The position numbers and the translations under genes are program-made. Shown piece by piece: positions 6,968-11,770 of a stretch of 11,770 bases of DNA (position 1 is its first letter; each line of letters begins with the position of its first letter). Origin of the DNA: UKL13-2 sp031430555 (GTDB taxonomy: Bacteria; Pseudomonadota; Gammaproteobacteria; Burkholderiales; Usitatibacteraceae); NCBI GenBank assembly GCA_031430555.1, contig JANPBQ010000337.1, forward strand, positions 1-11,770, given 5' to 3'. The notes beneath the pieces are model-generated. The model saw only the letters and a list, made by a program, of their open reading frames with translations, did no database searches and had not been told where the DNA came from.

Positions 6968-7051
6968 TGTAGTGCGCGCCACAAAGCGCCCGCCGCGCAA
7001 CCTTCCGCCGCAATCCTTCGCTCTCGCACCTTTCAACCCACTGTCGACGCC

Positions 7052-8062
7052 ATGGCCAAAGTCACGCACCTGAAAATCTCCGGCACGCCGCATGCGAGCG
7101 ACGACGCCGATCGCAATCCCGGCACCAAATTCGATCTCGGCCCGGTCAAGGACGTGCGCGTCAATCGCAGTGCCGTCGAGCGCCGTGCCAGTACCCTGTC
7201 TACACGCCGCACGGTGAAAAAAGAATGGCAGGCCGCGTGGCTGATCCATGCCGTCAAAACCATCGATCTCACCACCCTGAGCGGCGACGACACGCCCGGC
7301 ACCGTCGAGCGCCTCTGTGCGAAGGCGCGCCAGCCGATCCGCGCTGAATTGCTCAATGACATCGGCATGGGCAGTAGTACGAGCGGACCACTCCGTACCG
7401 GTGCCGTTTGCGTCTACCACCACTTCGTCAAAACTGCCGTCGAGGCACTGCAAGGCACCGGCATTCCCGTCGCCGCGGTCTCCACGGGATTCCCCGCCGG
7501 CTTAAATCCCTTCCCGCAAAAAATAGAAGAAATAAAAGCCAGCGTGAAAGACGGTGCCGCTGAAATTGATATCGTGATCTCGCGCGAACATGTTCTAAAC
7601 GGCAATTGGCGGGCACTCTACGACGAAGTCAAAGCCTTCCGCGAAGCCTGCGGCGACGCGCACATGAAATCCATCATCGCCACCGGCGAGCTCGGCACGC
7701 TGAAAAACATCATGCGCGCCTCCATCATCTGCATGCAGGCCGGATCGGATTTCATCAAAACCTCCACCGGCAAAGAACCCACCAACGCCACCATCGCCGG
7801 TTCACTTGTCATGGTGCGCGCGATTCGTCAATATCACGAGCAGACCGGCGTAAAAGTGGGCTTCAAACCCGCCGGCGGCATCCGCAGCGCGAAGCAGGCG
7901 CTGGATTGGTTGATATTGATGAAGGAAGAGTTGGGCGACGAATGGATGCAACCCAATTTGTTCCGCCTCGGCGCGTCTGCGCTGATCAACGATATCGAGC
8001 GGCAGCTGGAGCATTTTGCGTATGGACGGTATGCGTCGATGCAGTATCAGCCGCTGGGATAA
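7052..8062 (+). CDS. deoC: deoxyribose-phosphate aldolase
   Basis: A 336-residue class I aldolase splitting 2-deoxyribose 5-phosphate into glyceraldehyde 3-phosphate and acetaldehyde, the last step of deoxynucleoside breakdown in the cytosol. The Schiff-base lysine is K236 in FIKTSTGK, the second active-site lysine is K272 in FKPAGGIR, and the catalytic aspartate is D173 in AEIDIVIS. KTIDLTTL (near residue 70) and STGFPAGLNP are further family blocks. The protein is longer than the 250-residue E. coli enzyme and belongs to the long form also found in animals (DERA), with an N-terminal extension of about 60 residues. ATG 7052 is the only good start although no Shine-Dalgarno site is seen. The next metabolic gene, an aldehyde dehydrogenase, lies beyond the inserted GIY-YIG module and could oxidise the acetaldehyde made here. 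Confidence 0.97.
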   Translation: MAKVTHLKISGTPHASDDADRNPGTKFDLGPVKDVRVNRSAVERRASTLSTRRTVKKEWQAAWLIHAVKTIDLTTLSGDDTPGTVERLCAKARQPIRAELLNDIGMGSSTSGPLRTGAVCVYHHFVKTAVEALQGTGIPVAAVSTGFPAGLNPFPQKIEEIKASVKDGAAEIDIVISREHVLNGNWRALYDEVKAFREACGDAHMKSIIATGELGTLKNIMRASIICMQAGSDFIKTSTGKEPTNATIAGSLVMVRAIRQYHEQTGVKVGFKPAGGIRSAKQALDWLILMKEELGDEWMQPNLFRLGASALINDIERQLEHFAYGRYASMQYQPLG

Positions 8063-8082
8063 AAACACGCAGTCGTGATTTT

Positions 8083-8105
8083 GTCACCCCGGACTTGTTC
8101 CGGGG
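8083..8105 (-). repeat. palindromic repeat copy 1 (left end of module)
   Basis: Reads GTCA then CCCCGGACTTGTTCCGGGG, the opposite orientation to the three copies that follow. It starts 21 bp after the deoC stop and could form a hairpin at the 3' end of the deoC transcript. Confidence 0.9.
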
Positions 8106-8109
8106 GTGA

Positions 8110-8144
8110 GGAAGGGGTTTCGCGAAGCATGCTTCGCGCCTTCC
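8110..8144. repeat. palindrome CGCGAAGCATGCTTCGCG with extended arms
   Basis: A perfect 18-bp palindrome at 8121-8138 is extended by GGAAGG (8110-8115) pairing with CCTTCC (8139-8144) across a five-base bulge. It is unrelated in sequence to the GTCA-type repeats around it. There is no T-run, so it is not an obvious terminator. Confidence 0.8.
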
Positions 8145-8197
8145 GAACGCCAAAACGATGCAGCGGTTTGGCCTAATTTTAAGGCGTAGAAATTGGG

Positions 8198-8408
8198 CCC
8201 CGGAACAAGTCCGGGGTGACAGATTTGACGATGTGCGTGAAGCGGCAATTGAGTTTACCGGTGTGAATTTACGCCCCGGAACAAGTCCGGGGCGACAGAT
8301 TTGGAAATGGTGCAAAAAGGCGGCAATTGAGTTTACCGGTGTGAAATTAGGCCCCGGAACAAGTCCGGGGTGACAGTTTTGAACGTGGCGCAATAAGGCG
8401 GCAATTGA
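8198..8408 (+). repeat. tandem repeat array, 78-bp period, carrying three palindrome copies
   Basis: Palindrome copies lie at 8198-8220, 8274-8296 and 8352-8374, all in the same orientation. The segment GCGGCAATTGA recurs at 8242, 8320 and 8398, exactly 78 bp apart. Between the first two occurrences and the following palindrome, GTTTACCGGTGTGAA is also repeated. The last partial unit ends a few bases before the ATG of the nuclease gene, so the array forms the nuclease leader. Long apparent reading frames across it are artefacts of the repeats. Confidence 0.9.
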
Positions 8409-8413
8409 ACCAG

Positions 8414-8704
8414 ATGGGTAAGCAATATTACGTTTACATCATCACCAACAAACGGTACGGAACGCTATATACCGGCGTGACAAGTAACTTGGTTCAACGG
8501 ATTCACCAGCATCGCGAAGGGATGGCGCCTGGTTTCTCCAAAGAACATGGCCTCAATCGTCTGGTTTGGTACCAAATGCATCAGGATGTAAACGAGGCCA
8601 TTGCGAGTGAAAAGAAAATCAAGAAGTGGCGGCGTGATTGGAAAGTGAACGTCATTCAGGAAATGAATCCCGACTGGAAAGACTTGTACCCGTCGATAAT
8701 TTGA
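8414..8704 (+). CDS. stand-alone GIY-YIG endonuclease-like protein
   Basis: A 96-residue single-domain protein of the GIY-YIG nuclease superfamily (YhbQ/UPF0213-like small group). The GIY block reads YYVYI (residues 5-9), the YIG block LYTGVTSNLVQRI with the expected catalytic Arg, and a downstream Glu lies in IASEKKIKKWRRDWK, where the family's metal-binding Glu is found. Members of the superfamily cleave DNA in a metal-dependent way; UvrC and phage homing enzymes are examples, but the small bacterial group is mostly uncharacterised. ATG 8414 is preferred; TTG 8405 in the repeat would add three residues. No clear Shine-Dalgarno site is visible beyond AAGGCGG at 8395-8401. The gene is bracketed by four repeat copies upstream and two downstream, suggesting a link between nuclease and repeats. 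Confidence 0.9.
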   Translation: MGKQYYVYIITNKRYGTLYTGVTSNLVQRIHQHREGMAPGFSKEHGLNRLVWYQMHQDVNEAIASEKKIKKWRRDWKVNVIQEMNPDWKDLYPSII

Positions 8705-8732
8705 ACATTAAGCCGCGAAAATAATAAAGGCT

Positions 8733-8803
8733 GTCACCCCGGACTTGTTCCGGGGCCCAATTTCATACTGTCAAATTAGGCCCCGGAACAAGTCCGGGGC
8801 GAC
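8733..8803. repeat. 71-bp near-perfect hairpin of two inverted palindrome copies
   Basis: Copies at 8733-8755 and 8781-8803 face each other, and the pairing continues inward through CCCAATTT and AAATTAGG, giving 31-bp arms with two mismatches and a 9-nt loop (8764-8772). Each arm can also fold alone (CCCCGGA/TCCGGGG), so a cruciform or a long RNA stem is possible. It lies between the nuclease stop and the dehydrogenase start and could limit read-through. Confidence 0.92.
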
Positions 8804-8838
8804 AATTGAAATAGCGTTGCAAATCCAAGAGACGACCC

Positions 8839-11355
8839 ATGAGCTCCCAAACCACCGACCTTACCCAAACCCTCACCTACGGCCCCGCCCCCGAAGCTGC
8901 GAAACCTGCGCTCGACTGGATCACGGAGCACAACGGAAAATTCCAGCTCTTCATCAACAACGAGTGGAAAAACCCCTCCGGCAAAGAATGGTTCGATTCG
9001 ACCAATCCGGCCACGATGAAAAAGCTCGCATCCATCGCGCAGGCAAGCAGCGCCGATGTGAACAGCGCCGTCAAAGCTGCGCGCAAAGCGTTTCCATCGT
9101 GGAGCAAAACGCCCGGCCATATCCGCGCACGCTACCTCTACGCCATCGCCCGCCAGATCCAAAAACACTCGCGCCTCTTCGCCGTGCTGGAAACCATGGA
9201 CAACGGCAAGCCGATCCGCGAGACGCGCGACATCGATATTCCGCTGGTCGCGCGGCATTTTTACTATCACGCCGGCTGGGCGCAATTGATGGACAAGGAA
9301 TTGCCCGATCACCAATCGCTGGGCGTGATCGGCCAAATCATTCCCTGGAATTTTCCGCTGCTGATGCTCTCGTGGAAAATCGCGCCGGCGATTGCGATGG
9401 GCAACACGGTGGTTTTGAAGCCCGCCGAATTCACCTCGCTCACCGCACTCCTGTTCGCCGAAATCTGTGCGTCCGTCGGCCTGCCGCCGGGAGTAGTTAA
9501 CATCATCACCGGCGATGGCCGCACCGGTGCGGCGCTGGTCGAGCACCCGGACGTGGACAAGATCGCCTTCACCGGTTCGACCGATGTCGGGCGCATCATT
9601 CGCCGTGCCACCGCCGGCACGCACAAGAAACTTTCGCTGGAACTCGGCGGCAAGTCGCCGTTCATCGTGTTCGACGATGCCGATCTTGATAGCGCGGTTG
9701 AAGGTGTGGTCGATGCGATCTGGTTCAACCAGGGGCAGGTGTGTTGCGCGGGTTCGCGTTTGCTGGTGCAGGAAGGCGTCGCGGAAAAAATGTTCCGGAA
9801 GCTGCGCGCGCGAATGGAAAAAATGCGCGTCGGCGATCCGCTCGATAAAGGCATCGATATCGGTGCCATCGTCGATCCCACGCAACTCAAACAGATTCAG
9901 GACAAAGTCGCGCGCGGCGTGGCCGAAGGCGCCACGCTGATGCAACCGATGTGGAGCGTTCCCACCACCGGCTGTTTTTATCCGCCCACGGTACTCACTA
10001 ATGTCAGCCCCGCATCATCGGTTGCGCAGGAAGAAATTTTCGGGCCAGTGCTGGCCGCGATGACCTTCCGCACGCCAGAAGAAGCCGTCAAGCTCGCCAA
10101 CAACACGCGCTACGGCCTCGCCGCCACCATCTGGTCGGAAGACATCAACCTCGCGCTCGATCTCGCCACGCAAATCAAAGCTGGCACGGTGTGGATCAAT
10201 TCCACCAACCTGCTCGATGCCTCGGCGGGATTCGGCGGCTATCGCGAATCCGGCTTCGGTCGCGAAGGCGGCAAAGAAGGATTGTTTGAATACGTGAAGC
10301 GCAAGCCCGCAGGCGATAGCAACACTCAAGCACCCGCGCGCCTCTCCAGCCAAAATGCCGCCAAACACCGCGCCAGTACTAGACTTTCATCATCACGCAC
10401 CACCTCAAAACCTGTCTCCCCGGCGAAGGCCGGGGGAGAGGCGGGGAATTCGGCGGGCACGCCCGGCGCCCGGCGAGCGCCAATTCAATGCAATGAATTG
10501 GCCCAATTTGGTTTGAATGCTCCCCCCATCGACCGCACCGCCAAAATGTTCATCGCCGGCAAACAAGCCCGCCCCGACGGCGGTCTCTCCATCAACATTT
10601 ACTCGCCGTACAAAACCAAAATTGGCGAAGTCGGTGCCGGCAACCGCAAAGACATCCGCAACGCCGTCGAAGCCGCACGCGCTGCCGCCAACGGCTGGGC
10701 CAAAGCCACCGCCCACAATCGCGCACAAGTCCTATACTTCCTCGCCGAAAATCTCGCCGCCCGCGAAGTTGAATTCGCGCGACGCATCACGCAGCAAACC
10801 GGTGCAACCTCGGCCGCCGCAGAAGCTGAAGTCAATGCGGCAATCGAGCAACTTTTCACCGCCGCCGCCTGGGCCGATAAGTACGATGGCGCCATTCACG
10901 GCACGCCGCATCGCAATGTAACGCTCGCCATCAACGAGCCGATGGGCGTGGTCGCCATGCTGATGCCCGACGACAAACCGTTGCTGGCGCTGGTTGCGCT
11001 CGCAGCACCCGCACTCGCAATGGGCAACGCGCTGGTGATTGTTCCCTCGCCGAATCATCCGCTCTCCGCAACCGATCTTTACCAGGTGCTCGAAACCTCC
11101 GACGTGCCGCATGGCACCGTCAATATCGTCACCGGCAGTCGCGATGAACTGGCGAAGACCTTGAGCGAGCATGACGACGTCGATGCCATCTGGTATGCGG
11201 GCTCAACCGAAGGCCAAGCTGCCGTACAAAAAGCCAGCGCCGCCAACATGAAACGCACGTGGGTGATGGAGGCGGGTGGGGCGCTGCCCTGCGTCGATGA
11301 CGTGTTGCGCGAGGCAACGCAGGTGAAGAATATTTGGGTGCCGTATGGGGCATGA
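8839..11355 (+). CDS. two-domain aldehyde dehydrogenase, ALDH16-like
   Basis: An 838-residue NAD(P)-dependent aldehyde dehydrogenase with a complete N-terminal domain (about 1-489) and a second, truncated ALDH domain (about 566-838), the layout of the ALDH16 family. The first domain has every catalytic element: IPWNFP with N171, K194 in LKPAEF, FTGSTDVG (244-251), E268 in LELGGKSP, the nucleophile C302 in NQGQVCCAG, and E399 in EEIFGPV. The second domain has the Rossmann-like half but stops after EAGGALPCVDD, before any catalytic Cys region, as in ALDH16 proteins. The interdomain linker (about 490-565) is unusually long and includes a palindromic repeat read in frame as VSPAKAG. ATG 8839 has a modest AAGAGA (8827-8832) upstream. 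Acetaldehyde from DeoC is a plausible substrate, inferred only from proximity. Confidence 0.9.
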   Translation: MSSQTTDLTQTLTYGPAPEAAKPALDWITEHNGKFQLFINNEWKNPSGKEWFDSTNPATMKKLASIAQASSADVNSAVKAARKAFPSWSKTPGHIRARYLYAIARQIQKHSRLFAVLETMDNGKPIRETRDIDIPLVARHFYYHAGWAQLMDKELPDHQSLGVIGQIIPWNFPLLMLSWKIAPAIAMGNTVVLKPAEFTSLTALLFAEICASVGLPPGVVNIITGDGRTGAALVEHPDVDKIAFTGSTDVGRIIRRATAGTHKKLSLELGGKSPFIVFDDADLDSAVEGVVDAIWFNQGQVCCAGSRLLVQEGVAEKMFRKLRARMEKMRVGDPLDKGIDIGAIVDPTQLKQIQDKVARGVAEGATLMQPMWSVPTTGCFYPPTVLTNVSPASSVAQEEIFGPVLAAMTFRTPEEAVKLANNTRYGLAATIWSEDINLALDLATQIKAGTVWINSTNLLDASAGFGGYRESGFGREGGKEGLFEYVKRKPAGDSNTQAPARLSSQNAAKHRASTRLSSSRTTSKPVSPAKAGGEAGNSAGTPGARRAPIQCNELAQFGLNAPPIDRTAKMFIAGKQARPDGGLSINIYSPYKTKIGEVGAGNRKDIRNAVEAARAAANGWAKATAHNRAQVLYFLAENLAAREVEFARRITQQTGATSAAAEAEVNAAIEQLFTAAAWADKYDGAIHGTPHRNVTLAINEPMGVVAMLMPDDKPLLALVALAAPALAMGNALVIVPSPNHPLSATDLYQVLETSDVPHGTVNIVTGSRDELAKTLSEHDDVDAIWYAGSTEGQAAVQKASAANMKRTWVMEAGGALPCVDDVLREATQVKNIWVPYGA
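10416..10502. repeat. palindromic repeats inside the dehydrogenase linker
   Basis: CCCCGGC-GAAG-GCCGGGG (10418-10435) is a 7-bp stem extended by CT/AG with one bulged base. It shares its core with the repeat at 104-121 in inverted form. A second palindrome, GCCAATTCA (10479-10487) against TGAATTGGC (10494-10502), follows. The frame stays open through both, encoding low-complexity residues about 527-555. Confidence 0.85.
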
Positions 11356-11385
11356 CCAAGCATTTGCTACCTTGAAAAGCAATCC

Positions 11386-11770
11386 ATGACTCGTTTCGGC
11401 CATTTGAAAGCGTTCGCCGGTTTGTTCGCAAAGATAATCGTTGTGCTGTGGTTCTTTTCATTTCAGGCCATTTCGCAAACGATAACGAACCTCGCAATCA
11501 TTGGTCCTGATACGCTCAACGCGAGCGCCTACGTTAACAGAGGGTATGGTGTGCTCGCGACCTACAGCGATGGCACTTCCGGATTTGTCGCAGCGAGCCT
11601 GACGTCCAATACCAGCGCCGTACAATGGACCGGCAATGGCGTCATGACTGTCGGCGGGCTTGGCCCGGCAACAATTACTGCAACGATTTTTCCTTCGTCA
11701 GGAATTTCATCGGTGAGCAAGGGAATATTGGTGGTGGATGGGCCAGATCCCAATCTCCCTGTGCCAATTG
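11386..11770 (+). CDS. secreted protein with bacterial Ig-like domain, cut by window edge
   Basis: Only the first 128 codons are present; the frame is open at the edge. The N terminus has a basic start (MTRFGHLK), a hydrophobic core (residues 9-27) and a likely signal-peptidase site after about AISQ, so the product is probably exported. Residues 33-120 resemble a bacterial Ig-like (BIG2-type) domain: LAIIGPDTLNASAYVNRGYG, then ATYSDGTSG, VQWTGNGVMTVGGLGPATITATI, and a final strand ILVVDGPDP. Such domains are usually building blocks of larger surface or adhesive proteins. The gene starts 30 bp after the dehydrogenase stop with only a weak GAAAAG upstream. Its lower GC content suggests a different history from its neighbours. 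The function of the full protein cannot be judged. Confidence 0.75.
   Translation, partial: MTRFGHLKAFAGLFAKIIVVLWFFSFQAISQTITNLAIIGPDTLNASAYVNRGYGVLATYSDGTSGFVAASLTSNTSAVQWTGNGVMTVGGLGPATITATIFPSSGISSVSKGILVVDGPDPNLPVPI

Larger units (their letters stand above)
8083..8803. mobile_element. putative GIY-YIG nuclease/palindromic-repeat module with inverted ends
   Basis: The 23 bases at 8083-8105 and the reverse complement of 8781-8803 match at 22 of 23 positions, so the segment has terminal inverted repeats. Inside are six copies in all of the same palindromic unit (CCCCGGA-ACAAG-TCCGGGG plus a flanking TGAC or CGAC) and a single gene, a GIY-YIG nuclease. The module separates deoC from its probable partner dehydrogenase. 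No target-site duplication is evident (left flank GTGATTTT, right flank AATTGAAA). That this is a mobile unit is inferred; an alternative is independent accumulation of REP-like copies around a resident gene. Confidence 0.5.

Noticed and set aside
6699..7073. 124-aa frame on the + strand upstream of deoC
   Set aside because: It crosses the deoC promoter and start codon, has no motif, and conflicts with the small - strand gene that looks more protein-like.
7986..8393. 135-aa - strand frame and 71-aa + strand frame (8158-8373) across the repeats
   Set aside because: Both translate the tandem palindromes into repeated PGLVPG or PGTSPG peptides; open only because of the repeat composition.
8083..8803. 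Repeats as a CRISPR array
   Set aside because: The copies are strongly palindromic, occur in both orientations and are spaced irregularly (115, 76, 78 and hundreds of bases). The intervening sequence is itself repeated rather than unique, and no cas gene is present.
8075..8811. Target-site duplication around the GIY-YIG module
   Set aside because: The bases just outside the inverted ends (GTGATTTT on the left, AATTGAAA on the right) do not form a direct repeat, so transposition by a duplicating mechanism cannot be claimed.
8745..9500. 251-aa frame on the + strand
   Set aside because: Out-of-frame shadow over the dehydrogenase start, starting inside a repeat; no recognisable motifs.
8776..9945. 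389-aa frame on the - strand
   Set aside because: Antisense shadow of the first aldehyde dehydrogenase domain; it begins or ends in the repeat (LSPRTCSGA), a common artefact.
10489..11355. Second ALDH half as a broken, degenerate gene copy
   Set aside because: A truncated second ALDH domain fused behind a complete one is the normal architecture of ALDH16, and the frame is intact across the junction.

Overview
The window looks like chromosomal DNA of a GC-rich proteobacterium, most likely a betaproteobacterium. The evidence is the RecA sequence (about 353 residues, loop 2 NQIRMKIGVMFG, flanked by KRSNTLVIF), LexA boxes of the CTGT-N8-ACAG type used by beta- and gammaproteobacteria, and scattered short GC-rich palindromes of REP type. 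No rRNA, tRNA, CRISPR array or complete insertion sequence is visible. All genes but one small one are on the + strand.

Layout. Positions 1-270 hold repeat remnants and no convincing gene. A GNAT acetyltransferase (271-1044) overlaps by GTGA a very large TPR / GT41 (O-GlcNAc-transferase-like) / GT-A glycosyltransferase fusion (1041-3773). pncC follows (3804-4292). Next is the SOS locus: a recA promoter with two perfect tandem LexA boxes, recA (4453-5514), a terminator-like hairpin, an unrecognised 114-aa eight-cysteine protein (5728-6072), and recX (6069-6533), which overlaps the cysteine-rich gene by GTGA. A 48-aa single-pass membrane protein is probably encoded on the - strand (6668-6814).

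The right half is a catabolic pair: deoC (7052-8062), preceded by a -10 box overlapped by a 9-bp inverted repeat, and a two-domain aldehyde dehydrogenase of ALDH16 architecture (8839-11355). DeoC would release acetaldehyde from deoxyribose 5-phosphate, and the dehydrogenase is a plausible sink for it. The two genes are separated by a 721-bp module (8083-8803). It has near-perfect 23-bp inverted ends, is packed with six copies of one palindromic repeat, and encodes a lone GIY-YIG nuclease. This resembles the arrangement of REP sequences with their RAYT transposase, but with a different nuclease family, and is the best candidate here for an undescribed element. The dehydrogenase has itself absorbed another palindromic repeat in frame in its interdomain linker. 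The window ends inside a gene for a secreted protein with a bacterial Ig-like domain (11386 to the edge).

All family assignments come from motif recognition by eye; no database search was possible.
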